From: a virus
Reading direction: 5' to 3' (one strand)
Virus record (IMG/VR): IMGVR_UViG_3300031251_000054
Location: 1 to 40,539 of that record
Length of the DNA: 40,539 bases
The translations under genes were made by a program, and so were the position numbers. The notes under the pieces are model-generated. The model saw only the letters and a list, made by a program, of their open reading frames with translations. It made no database searches and was not told where the DNA came from. Positions 21,844 through 28,445 of this stretch are shown one piece after another. Positions within the stretch are counted from its first letter, which is position 1, and each line of letters opens with the position of its first letter.

Positions 21844-22035
21844 ATGGCGCAGTTCACCATCACCGTGCCCGACGACGAGGCCCTCGACCTGAGCGACACG
21901 GCCGAGGAAATTCTTAAGGCGATCAACGACCGCTGCGAGTTCAGCAGCATCGGCGTGCAGGTGCACCGCGCGCTGCCGCCGTCGATCTCGTTCCACACCC
22001 AGAACGGCAAACCGCTGATGATCGTCAGTAAATAA
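21844..22035 (+). CDS. Hypothetical protein (63 aa)
   Basis: Short, acidic, strand-helix-strand pattern (AQFTITVPDDEALDL, TAEEILKAINDRC, PSISFHT). It starts two bases after the previous stop with AAGGAGG inside the previous gene. Not recognised. Confidence 0.5.
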   Translation: MAQFTITVPDDEALDLSDTAEEILKAINDRCEFSSIGVQVHRALPPSISFHTQNGKPLMIVSK

Positions 22036-22046
22036 AAAGGAGAGTT

Positions 22047-22253
22047 ATGGCCCTGAGCGAAGAAGGTCTGCGCGCGATTCAAAAGGCCAACCGCGAACGC
22101 GGCCGCAAGTGCGGCAGCTGCGGCGCCCTGGGGTTAGAAGAACGGGACGGCGCGGAGGTCGGTGGCCTTCCCGGTTTGAGGTACAAGGTTTGCAACGGCT
22201 GCGGCTGGTCGCGGGCAATCACCGTGCGGCCGAAGCGAGAAAAGCTGAGGTAA
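22047..22253 (+). CDS. Zinc-ribbon small protein (68 aa)
   Basis: Two CxxC knuckles, CGSCGALG (about 22-29) and CNGCGW (about 49-54), form a ribbon, with basic ends suited to nucleic-acid contact. AAAAGGAGAGTT precedes the ATG. Its TAA abuts element copy 6. No specific family. Confidence 0.55.
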   Translation: MALSEEGLRAIQKANRERGRKCGSCGALGLEERDGAEVGGLPGLRYKVCNGCGWSRAITVRPKREKLR

Positions 22254-22310
22254 CGCAGAGGACGGCGCGACGTCGCGCCGTAATGCGGCGGATCGGTTCC
22301 AAGCCCGGTC
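22254..22310 (+). repeat. Two-hairpin leader element, copy 6
   Basis: Abuts the upstream TAA. The inner stem is CGGCGCGA/TCGCGCCG and the second hairpin GATCGG-TTCCAAGC-CCGGTC (one G-T pair). AAAAGGAGAGACG and the ATG at 22333 follow. Confidence 0.9.
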
Positions 22311-22332
22311 GCATTCAAAAGGAGAGACGTTT

Positions 22333-23040
22333 ATGAAATGCACGAATTGCAAGACGAAGTTGGACGACCGCTTCGGCAAGTCGCTCGGCTGCGAGCGCTG
22401 CGCCGGCGAGTTCTGCAGCAGCGCCTGCGTCGACGCGCATCCCTGCCCGGCGAAGTACAAGAACTGGCAGCTCGAGTTTGGCGTAGGCTACGGCGTCCCC
22501 GCCGAGGTCGACGCGCTGGTGACCGACGGCCTGGCCGACGACACCTCGTGGCACAACGATACCTGCGCGTCGTTCGCGTACGCGCTCGCCGACCCCGAAA
22601 CGCGGAGAGTTACCCTGTACGTCGAGCACGTCGACGTCGACGAGCGGGAGTTCCCCGACAACAAGCGCTTCGCCATCAGCGTCTGTAATAACAACGACGA
22701 GTGGACCTACACCTGCGAGACCGACGACGTCGCCGAGGCGCTCGCCGCCTTCCACGCCGAGCGGACCAAGCTGGTCGACGAGCTTCGCCTGACCGCGATC
22801 ACGCTGGCGATCGACGAGGCCATCGCTACCCTGCAGCGCCTTGGCCGCGCGAAGCTTGAGGCGATCCACGCGACGCCCGAGGAGCTCCAGGGGGCGGGCA
22901 AGGAAACCTACATGATGTTCAAGGAGGACTTCGACAGCGACATGATCGTCGACTGGGACGTCGAGGTTGCGGATTCCATCCTAACGATGCGCGAGCTTGA
23001 AGAAAGCGAGGAAGCCGGTGGCGAAGCCCAAGCGGTGTGA
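22333..23040 (+). CDS. Protein with N-terminal double zinc finger (235 aa)
   Basis: The first 40 residues carry CTNCK, CERC, CSSACVDAHPC, a pattern like MYND/HIT-type fingers (seven Cys and a His). The rest is acidic and mixed, with a helical stretch near 145-175. Function unknown; a protein- or RNA-binding finger with an effector part is a fair guess. It is led by element copy 6 and overlaps the next gene by 23 bases. Confidence 0.6.
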   Translation: MKCTNCKTKLDDRFGKSLGCERCAGEFCSSACVDAHPCPAKYKNWQLEFGVGYGVPAEVDALVTDGLADDTSWHNDTCASFAYALADPETRRVTLYVEHVDVDEREFPDNKRFAISVCNNNDEWTYTCETDDVAEALAAFHAERTKLVDELRLTAITLAIDEAIATLQRLGRAKLEAIHATPEELQGAGKETYMMFKEDFDSDMIVDWDVEVADSILTMRELEESEEAGGEAQAV

Positions 23041-23179
23041 CCTTTGCTCCCACGCGGCCGAACCCGGCCGCAAGCTGTGCGACGCCTGCGCCAACGCGAT
23101 GCAGCGGCTCATGCTGCTTCGCGAGCTGGACCGAATCTCAACTCAGTCACAGCGGCGCTCGCGCGCCGCGCGCTACTGA
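23018..23179 (+). CDS. Small zinc-ribbon protein (53 aa)
   Basis: CDLC (7-10) and CDAC (22-25) form a ribbon, followed by a basic helix (RLMLLRELDRIS) and an Arg/Ser-rich end. I choose the GTG at 23018 after GCGAGGAAGCC; a TTG at 22997 is in frame but has no ribosome site. The stop lies just before element copy 7. Confidence 0.5.
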   Translation: MAKPKRCDLCSHAAEPGRKLCDACANAMQRLMLLRELDRISTQSQRRSRAARY

Positions 23180-23180
23180 A

Positions 23181-23237
23181 CGCAGAGGACGGCGCGACGG
23201 CGCGCCGTAATGCGGCGGCTCGGTTCCAAGTCCGAGC
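23181..23237 (+). repeat. Two-hairpin leader element, copy 7
   Basis: Starts one base after the upstream TGA. The inner stem is CGGCGCG/CGCGCCG and the second hairpin GCTCGG-TTCCAAGT-CCGAGC is perfect. It shares the downstream ACCGCGTTGGAGAG with copy 3. The ATG of the helicase is at 23263. Confidence 0.92.
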
Positions 23238-23262
23238 GAATCCTACCGCGTTGGAGAGAATC

Positions 23263-24780
23263 ATGGAACGTACGTGGAGCGAGCATCAGAACCGAATCTT
23301 TACGTTCATCGGCGACGGCCGCGGCAACGCCTCGATCGAGGCGGTCGCGGGGTCCGGCAAGACGACGACCATCGTCGAGGCCGCGAACCGCCTGCCGGCG
23401 GGCACGCGCAACCTGTTCTTAGCGTTCAATAAGTCGATCGCCGAGGAGCTCGCGTCGCGCCTGCCGTCGCACGTCACGTCGAAAACCTTGAACAGCCTGG
23501 GCCACGGCGCCTGGGCCGCTAAGCTGCGGCCGATGCGCCTCACGCTTGACGCCAACAAAACGCGCGCCATCATGGACAAGCGCCTCGTCGAGGCCGACCG
23601 CAAGCTGTACGGTTCGCTGGTCACGCGCCTCGTGGCGCTGGCGAAGTCCGCCGGGCTCGCGCCCGCCGGCGCGCCGAACGCCTACCCGCTGGTGGACGAC
23701 TCCCTGGACACGTGGCTGGACATGATCGACTACCACGACCTCGAGGTTCCCGAGGACGGAAACGTTAACCGCGCGATTGACCTGGCGCGCAAGGTGCTCA
23801 GCGAGTCGATCCGGCAGGCATTCGCCGGCTACGTCGACTTCGACGACCAGATCTACATGACGGTGGTCTACCGCGCCCCGATGTCGAAATTCGACTTCGT
23901 GTTCGTCGACGAGGCGCAGGACCTTAACTGCATCCAGCACCAGCTGATCGCGATGGCGATCAGGCCGGGCGCCGGCCGCCTCGTCGCCGTGGGAGACCCG
24001 CGGCAGGCGATCTACGGCTTTCGCGGCGCCGACGCGTCGAGCATGGAAAACCTGCAGAAGCGCTTCCGCACCACGACGCTGCCGCTCTCGATTTCGTACC
24101 GCTGCCCGCAGGCCGTGGTCGCTGAGGCGCAGAAGATAGTCTCGCACATCCAATCCCACGAATCGGCGCCGATGGGCCTCGTCGAGACCGTCGACAAATA
24201 CGACGCGTCGTTGTTCGACGATCGCGACGTGATCGTGTGCCGCAACGCTAAGCCGCTCGTCGCGCTGGCCTTCCAGCTGATCCGCGGCGGGCGCGGCTGC
24301 CGCGTGCTCGGGCGCGACATCGGCCAGGGCCTGCAGTCGCTAATAAAGAAGATGAACGCGGCCGACGTGGACGCGCTCGAAACCAAGCTCGACGCCTACC
24401 TCGATCGCGAGACGCGCCGGCTGCTCGCGAAGAACCAGGACGCGAAGGTCGCCGCCCTCGAGGACAAGGTCGACACCGTCCGGCTGTTCATCGACCAGCT
24501 TAACGAGGGCGAGCGGACGATTGAAGCGCTGTTCGCCAAGATCGACGCCCTGTTCACCGACAACGGAGCGGGCAAGCTGACGCTCTGCACCATCCACAAG
24601 TCGAAGGGCCTCGAGTGGGACCGCGTATTCATCCTCGACCGCGAGCTGATGCCCTCGAAGTACGCCCGGCAGGCGTGGCAGCTGGCGCAGGAGACGAACA
24701 TCCACTACGTGGCGATCACCCGCGCCCGCCGCGAGCTGCGCTACCTTGTGAGCGATAATTTTAAGAAGGGAGGAAAATAA
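23263..24780 (+). CDS. UvrD/PcrA-type superfamily 1 DNA helicase (505 aa)
   Basis: A 3'-5' SF1A helicase. Q-motif-like SEHQNRIF (6-13), Walker A AGSGKTT (29-35), motif II VDEAQD (215-220), motif III VGDPRQAIYGFRGAD (243-257), motif IV SYRCP, then TIHKSKGLEWDRVF and HYVAITRARREL at the end. It is shorter than host UvrD but complete in motifs. A role in phage replication, recombination or lesion processing is expected. The start at 23263 follows TTGGAGAGAATC behind element copy 7; the frame further upstream runs through that element. Confidence 0.93.
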   Translation: MERTWSEHQNRIFTFIGDGRGNASIEAVAGSGKTTTIVEAANRLPAGTRNLFLAFNKSIAEELASRLPSHVTSKTLNSLGHGAWAAKLRPMRLTLDANKTRAIMDKRLVEADRKLYGSLVTRLVALAKSAGLAPAGAPNAYPLVDDSLDTWLDMIDYHDLEVPEDGNVNRAIDLARKVLSESIRQAFAGYVDFDDQIYMTVVYRAPMSKFDFVFVDEAQDLNCIQHQLIAMAIRPGAGRLVAVGDPRQAIYGFRGADASSMENLQKRFRTTTLPLSISYRCPQAVVAEAQKIVSHIQSHESAPMGLVETVDKYDASLFDDRDVIVCRNAKPLVALAFQLIRGGRGCRVLGRDIGQGLQSLIKKMNAADVDALETKLDAYLDRETRRLLAKNQDAKVAALEDKVDTVRLFIDQLNEGERTIEALFAKIDALFTDNGAGKLTLCTIHKSKGLEWDRVFILDRELMPSKYARQAWQLAQETNIHYVAITRARRELRYLVSDNFKKGGK

Positions 24781-25056
24781 ATGTACGTCGACTTCTGGTT
24801 CGCCAACACCAACGACGACGAGAAGCAGATGACGCTGGAGTTCTTGCAGAACCACGACGCGCGCGACGTTACGGCCGCGCGCGGCGAGGAGTTCAACGAG
24901 TTCCGCGGCCGCCTGTACGTCGACGACGACATCGACGTCGTGAAGCTGCTCGACGTCGCCCTGTTTTACAACGACCACAGCGACGACCAGCGCAGGCTCA
25001 TCTGCGGGCGCGTCGCCAATCTGCTCCGAAAGTCAAAGCTAAAAGCGAGGAAATAA
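24781..25056 (+). CDS. Hypothetical acidic protein (91 aa)
   Basis: Acidic protein with two repeated-looking strand units (MYVDFWFANTND, GRLYVDDDIDVV) and a basic helical end. GGGAGGAAAATAA precedes the ATG, which touches the helicase stop. Not recognised. It overlaps the next gene by one base. Confidence 0.55.
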   Translation: MYVDFWFANTNDDEKQMTLEFLQNHDARDVTAARGEEFNEFRGRLYVDDDIDVVKLLDVALFYNDHSDDQRRLICGRVANLLRKSKLKARK

Positions 25057-25292
25057 TGCCAAAACCCACCTACGAGGAGCTGCAGAAGCAGCTCGCCGAA
25101 ACCCAAGCCAAGCTCGGGGCCGCCCGGGAGTTCAAGCTGAAGGTCAGCGAGAAGGGCGGGGTCAGCGCGTACGGCCTCGGCCGCTTCCCGGTGACCCTGT
25201 ACTACGAGCAGTGGACGATGCTGCTCGCGCACGCCGACGAGCTCGCCAAGTTCCTGGAGGAGAACAAGGCGAAGCTGAAGCTGAAAACGTAA
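25056..25292 (+). CDS. Small coiled-coil protein (78 aa)
   Basis: Residues 4-26 form a coiled coil (YEELQKQLAETQAKLGAARE), followed by a strand segment with KGGVSAYGLGRFPVTLYYEQW and a helical end. The G-RFPVTLY-QW-LL pattern resembles a small domain I recall from other phages, function unknown. GCGAGGAAATA before the ATG; the TAA abuts element copy 8. Confidence 0.6.
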   Translation: MPKPTYEELQKQLAETQAKLGAAREFKLKVSEKGGVSAYGLGRFPVTLYYEQWTMLLAHADELAKFLEENKAKLKLKT

Positions 25293-25352
25293 CGCAGAGG
25301 ACGGCGCAGAGGATCGCGCCGTAATGCGGCAGGCCGGGTTCCAAGCCCCGGC
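25293..25352 (+). repeat. Two-hairpin leader element, copy 8
   Basis: Abuts the upstream TAA. Inner stem CGGCGC/GCGCCG with an 8-base loop, second hairpin GCCGGG-TTCCAAGC-CCCGGC, perfect. GAAGGAGAGGTACG and an ATG at 25385 follow. Confidence 0.9.
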
Positions 25353-25384
25353 GCGCAGAGTAAAATTCACGAAGGAGAGGTACG

Positions 25385-25510
25385 ATGACCGACAAGGATA
25401 AGATCCTCGATAAGCTAGCGAAGATCAAGCCGGCAAGCGCGCGGCCGACGGCGTCAACCTCAAACCTAACGCGGTCCACGCGGGCCGCCCTAACCAGCAG
25501 CTCGAAAGCT
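25385..25510 (+). pseudogene. Frameshifted small gene behind element copy 8
   Basis: The first 16 residues from the ATG (MTDKDKILDKLAKIKP) look normal. After that the frame turns Ser/Thr/Arg-rich and would run into the next gene, whereas the -1 frame reads GKRAADGVNLKPNAVHAGRP, has protein-like composition and stops at 25508-25510 before the next ribosome site. No slippery heptamer is visible, so a one-base indel (mutation or sequence error) is the simplest explanation. The intact product would be about 41 residues. Confidence 0.45.
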
Positions 25511-25530
25511 AGAAGAAAGGGAGGTTGTAA

Positions 25531-25719
25531 ATGTACCAGCGAATTATCATGCAGGTGTGCGGCTGCAACCAATGGACCGCGCGCCGAGTCGTCGCGATCG
25601 TCGAGCAGGAGGCACCGAACGGTGACCTCAGCGCTTTGACCCGCAACGAGATAGAAGACCTCGCCCTCGTGGCATACCGGTTGGTTGAGTACGACTTCAA
25701 CATCGTAGGGGAGGCGTAA
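25531..25719 (+). CDS. Hypothetical protein (62 aa)
   Basis: Helical small protein with CGC near residue 10 and an acidic middle; the pattern WTARRVVAIVEQEAP followed by LTRNEIEDLALVAYRL suggests a compact three-helix fold. GGGAGGTTGTAA precedes the ATG. Not recognised. Confidence 0.5.
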   Translation: MYQRIIMQVCGCNQWTARRVVAIVEQEAPNGDLSALTRNEIEDLALVAYRLVEYDFNIVGEA

Positions 25720-25721
25720 CC

Positions 25722-26069
25722 ATGCCGGCAAACAAGGTACACAAGAAGGACGTTCGCGTCGGCGCCGTCTACGCGGTTAAGGTAAGCGGTTCGATCGTTC
25801 CGGTGCGGCTCGACGCGGAGGACAAAATTCGTATCAGCGTTCTAAAAGGCACGATACGCAACACGTGGCTCGGGACTAACCTCCGGACGAATCGTGAGAT
25901 ACGTATTCGCAGCGCGGCGAAGCTGCGGTATGAGCTCGTCAAATGCATGAAAAAAGACTGCAAGCGCTGGGTGCAGCTGACCGAAGCCGGGAGTAGAACG
26001 TGTCGAGAGTGCACGCGAAAAGAAGACCTAGCGCTTCTTGACTCGGTTACCCAGGAGCTAAAACCGTGA
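25722..26069 (+). CDS. Beta-barrel plus zinc-ribbon protein (115 aa)
   Basis: Residues 8-70 alternate strands (VRVGAVYAVKVSGSIVPVRL, KLRYEL) like a small barrel. Residues 75-97 hold CMKKDC and CREC, a zinc ribbon. I infer a nucleic-acid-binding small protein without a known family. The stop overlaps the next GTG. Confidence 0.5.
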   Translation: MPANKVHKKDVRVGAVYAVKVSGSIVPVRLDAEDKIRISVLKGTIRNTWLGTNLRTNREIRIRSAAKLRYELVKCMKKDCKRWVQLTEAGSRTCRECTRKEDLALLDSVTQELKP

Positions 26070-26245
26070 GGCATCGCGCTAGGCAGCATCCCTCGTTGGA
26101 GCAGGTGGTCGCGCGTATCCTGCGAGACTATCTGCACGACCTTCACCGTCGCGACGCGTCGCGCACCCCGCTCGCCCGCCAACGCGATTACGCCCGTCGC
26201 CCCAAGGACGGCGCGCTGCGTCGCCAGCCCAAGAACTGGTTTTAG
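26066..26245 (+). CDS. Small basic protein (59 aa)
   Basis: Strongly Arg/His-rich (helical LEQVVARILRDYLHDLHRRD, then RQRDYARRPKDG). It starts with a GTG in a GTGA overlap and ends at TAG, which is part of the ribosome region TTTTAGGAGGAAAG of the next gene. Net charge suggests nucleic-acid binding. Not recognised. Confidence 0.45.
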   Translation: MRHRARQHPSLEQVVARILRDYLHDLHRRDASRTPLARQRDYARRPKDGALRRQPKNWF

Positions 26246-26253
26246 GAGGAAAG

Positions 26254-26589
26254 ATGAATTTGACAGCGTTGATCCGCAACACGGTATCGAAGCTTTTCAA
26301 CCGCGATCGCAAGCAGGCCGACTTCGTCGAGCAGCAGCGCAACGCGACCACCACCGCCAAGCAGCTTCAGGTCGAGGACCAGAAGCACGAGGAGTTCAAG
26401 GACGCGAACCCGTTCCACCACGGCAACCGCAAGGTGCGCGGCGGCGGGAGCGCACGCTGCCGCTGCGCCCCGAAGAAAGCGCACCTCATCCCGGTCTGGT
26501 GCCCGCGGCACCGCGCCTACGTCCTGAACGGGGTCCCGGACCGCGTGCCGACCAGGCGCAACGCCCACGGAAAGATTTTCACAAAATAA
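26254..26589 (+). CDS. Hypothetical protein with C-terminal Cys/His cluster (111 aa)
   Basis: A charged helical N-terminus is followed by CRCAPKKAHLIPVWCPRH (about 66-83), which can bind zinc through three Cys and two His. AGGAGGAAAG precedes the ATG. Its end overlaps the promoter region of the next gene. Function unknown. Confidence 0.55.
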   Translation: MNLTALIRNTVSKLFNRDRKQADFVEQQRNATTTAKQLQVEDQKHEEFKDANPFHHGNRKVRGGGSARCRCAPKKAHLIPVWCPRHRAYVLNGVPDRVPTRRNAHGKIFTK

Positions 26590-26599
26590 TGGACCAGGC

Positions 26600-26626
26600 G
26601 GGGTCATTCTGCGGTATAATGATCCC
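26600..26626 (+). promoter_or_regulatory. Promoter with overlapping operator-like inverted repeat
   Basis: TATAAT at 26615-26620 lies inside a 9-bp inverted repeat, GGGGTCATT (26600-26608) and AATGATCCC (26618-26626), with one G-T if folded as RNA. A weak -35 candidate (TGGACC, 26590-26595) is 19 bases upstream. No T-run follows, so it is not a terminator. A repressor bound to the repeat would block the promoter of the histone-like gene at 26681. Confidence 0.5.
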
Positions 26627-26680
26627 GTCGTACCAATTTCACGGCGCACCGCGCCAAGCGAAAAATCTAAGGAGAATGCC

Positions 26681-27019
26681 ATGACCGAAACGACTACCAC
26701 CACCGCCGCCCCGAAGAAAGCCAAGTTCACCAGCAACGCGCCCGCGAAGAGCGCCAAGAAGACGGCCGCCAAGAAGAACGTCGAGGTCGCGAGCGCTCGC
26801 GGCACCGCCTACGCGCCGACCGCCAAGGGCGTGAAGGTCGACGTCAAGACGCTCGGCCCGCAGGAGAGCGTGCTGTTCGGCCTGTTCCAGAAAAAGGCGC
26901 CGGTCACCGTCGCCGACCTCGCCGCCGCGGCAGAGGGCAAGATCACCACGAACCAGCCCACGAAGCGCGTCGCAGCCTACTACATGACCCAGTGGGTCAA
27001 GAACGGGCTCGCGAAGTAA
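26681..27019 (+). CDS. Histone-H1-like tail plus C-terminal helical domain (112 aa)
   Basis: Residues 1-50 are Lys/Ala/Thr/Pro-rich and disordered, like histone H1 or bacterial Hc1 tails. Residues 57-112 form a compact domain (QESVLFGLFQKKAPVTVADLAAA, then RVAAYYMTQWVKNGLAK) that resembles a winged helix and the C-terminus of the protein at 27111-28130. I infer a DNA-binding, nucleoid-type or regulatory protein. It has its own promoter/operator and its own terminator, so it is probably expressed separately and strongly. TAAGGAGAATGCC precedes the ATG. Confidence 0.65.
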   Translation: MTETTTTTAAPKKAKFTSNAPAKSAKKTAAKKNVEVASARGTAYAPTAKGVKVDVKTLGPQESVLFGLFQKKAPVTVADLAAAAEGKITTNQPTKRVAAYYMTQWVKNGLAK

Positions 27020-27055
27020 AAGATTTTTCTCGAAGTTCCCTCCTGAAAACGCACG

Positions 27056-27091
27056 CCGGCCAGCCCTAAAAAGCTGGCCGGAACTTTTATT
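27056..27091 (+). terminator. Rho-independent terminator after the histone-like gene
   Basis: CCGGCCAGC (27056-27064) pairs perfectly with GCTGGCCGG (27073-27081) around CCTAAAAA, followed by AACTTTTATT. The T-run is short but the stem is strong, so partial read-through to the next gene is likely. Confidence 0.65.
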
Positions 27092-27110
27092 GAAAGCGAG
27101 GATTTTTGAA

Positions 27111-28130
27111 ATGCCAACTACCACGAAGAAAACCACCACGATCAAGACGGACGCGAGCGCGACCGTCAACCCCGCCGACAAGGGAAGCGTCGCCGCGGCG
27201 CGCGCGAACGCGAAACCCGCAAAGAAGAAAGCCCCGGGGCCGACGAAGGGAAACGTCGACAAGGCCGTTACGAAGAAGAAAACAACAACGAAGTGCCCGG
27301 ACTGCGGCCTGACCCAGCTGCTCAACCCCGCCTGCAAGAATACCGAGCATCACCCCGCGAACGTCGACGCCGCCTTTGCCGATAAGGAAGCGGAGAAGAA
27401 ATCGAAGATCGAGGACGCGGTCGCCGAGAAGGTCCAGCGCGTGAAGCTGCCCGACGCGTCGACCGACCGGATCCCCCGCATCATCCACGACAACAAGCAG
27501 CGCGCCGGGTTCTTCGTGCAGGGCGAGGTGCGCTTCGAGATCGACCCCTTCAGCCTCGAGCGCACGATCGGCGCCGCGAGCTACGGCGGCCAGGGCGTTA
27601 TCGACGACCTGCCCGACAAGACCGTGATCGCGCTCGCCGAGGCCAACGGCTGGCCGTGCCAGCCCTTCAGCCGTGACGTCGTGTGGCCAATGCTTCGGCT
27701 GCTGGTGTCGGGCATCGTAGAGATAGCGTGGCGCACCGACCTTACGGGCGAGCCGCCGCGTCGCTGCGAGGAAAACCAGGAGATGCGCGTCGCGAAGTAC
27801 AAGGAGAAGTTCGCCGAGCTCGCGCCGCGGATCACCGAGAAGAAGGAAAAAGCGAAGCGTACGGGCGCGGCGAACCTTCAGCACAAGGTCGCGACCAACT
27901 GGCGCTACTCGCCGACGGCCGAGCTGCTGAAGCTGGAGCTCAAGGGTCAGCAGGAGTTTATCCTGAACTGGTTCAAGAAGAACAAGAAGGGAGGCTCGGT
28001 CGCCGACGTCGCGAAGGGGATCGAGGCGCTCGGCTTCAAGGCCGGGAAGCAGCCGGCGGAGAAGGTCGTCGCGTTCTACATGAACGACTGGCTGAAGAAG
28101 ACGTACGTGACCCGGGAGGAGGTCGCATGA
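27111..28130 (+). CDS. Histone-like tail, zinc motif and C-terminal helical domain (339 aa)
   Basis: Residues 1-60 are Lys/Thr/Ala/Pro-rich. A zinc motif follows (CPDCGL near 63, then CKNTEHH). The middle (about 120-210) includes GEVRFEIDPFSLERTIG and WPCQPFSRDVVWPMLR and may be a separate domain. The last 70 residues (GQQEFILNWFKKN ... EKVVAFYMNDWLKK) resemble the C-terminus of the 112-residue protein upstream. Likely DNA-binding; the C-terminal module could be a winged helix. The ATG follows AAAGCGAGGATTTTTGAA. Confidence 0.6.
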   Translation: MPTTTKKTTTIKTDASATVNPADKGSVAAARANAKPAKKKAPGPTKGNVDKAVTKKKTTTKCPDCGLTQLLNPACKNTEHHPANVDAAFADKEAEKKSKIEDAVAEKVQRVKLPDASTDRIPRIIHDNKQRAGFFVQGEVRFEIDPFSLERTIGAASYGGQGVIDDLPDKTVIALAEANGWPCQPFSRDVVWPMLRLLVSGIVEIAWRTDLTGEPPRRCEENQEMRVAKYKEKFAELAPRITEKKEKAKRTGAANLQHKVATNWRYSPTAELLKLELKGQQEFILNWFKKNKKGGSVADVAKGIEALGFKAGKQPAEKVVAFYMNDWLKKTYVTREEVA

Positions 28131-28231
28131 CGACGAAGCAGCCCGAAAGGACGCTGCTCCCAAGCGGCGTTCTCGCTTCATCGAGCCGCAACCCGGTTCC
28201 AGCAAAGGAAGGTGAAGCGCATGGCCAGTAA
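28127..28231 (+). CDS. Possible small protein (34 aa)
   Basis: ATGA overlap with the previous stop and an 11-base overlap with the next gene argue for translation. The peptide is polar and disordered (MTTKQPERTLLPSG). It may be only a coupling peptide or the left-over of a gene interrupted when the lower-GC genes arrived. Confidence 0.3.
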   Translation: MTTKQPERTLLPSGVLASSSRNPVPAKEGEAHGQ

Positions 28232-28445
28232 CCCACCATCTACCCACCTAACGGATATGAGGTGCAAGAAGATAGATTACCGGACAAAGAAAGAAGCTGC
28301 TGCCAGCATCGTTGACAGAATTGCCCATAGTTACAAACCTCACCCGTCGAACATGGGAATTTATTACTGCTACGACTGTTACGCCTACCATGTAACGTCT
28401 AGAAAAACCAAGGGCGCGATGGTCGGCATTGGAGAAGAGCGATGA
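28221..28445 (+). CDS. Small Cys/His protein in lower-GC island (74 aa)
   Basis: The ATG at 28221 follows AAGGAAGGTGAAGCGC. The protein has KKEAAASIVDRIAH and then YYCYDCYAYHVTS, a CxxC-His pattern that I associate with small phage proteins of unknown function. Codons are less GC-rich than in neighbours. ATGA overlap with the next gene. Confidence 0.55.
   Translation: MASNPPSTHLTDMRCKKIDYRTKKEAAASIVDRIAHSYKPHPSNMGIYYCYDCYAYHVTSRKTKGAMVGIGEER

Noticed and set aside
22292-22310. Resemblance of GGTTCCAAGCC to the T-arm of a tRNA
   Set aside because: There is no acceptor stem, D-arm or anticodon arm around any copy, and the loop is 8 bases with TTCCAAG rather than TTCGAAT/TTCAAAT.
19422-25352. 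Leader elements as a CRISPR array or as terminators
   Set aside because: Copies are separated by whole genes of very different lengths, so this is not an array. No T-run follows any hairpin, and each copy is followed by a ribosome site, so simple termination is unlikely.
26589-26684. 31-residue frame with TAATG and ATGA overlaps
   Set aside because: It lies across the promoter/operator of the next gene, has no ribosome site of its own and no protein-like features; the overlaps could be chance.
28180-28205. CGCAACCCGGTTCCAGC as a ninth leader element
   Set aside because: Only the short GGTTCCA is shared; there is no CGCAGAGGACG, no first hairpin and no matching second stem.
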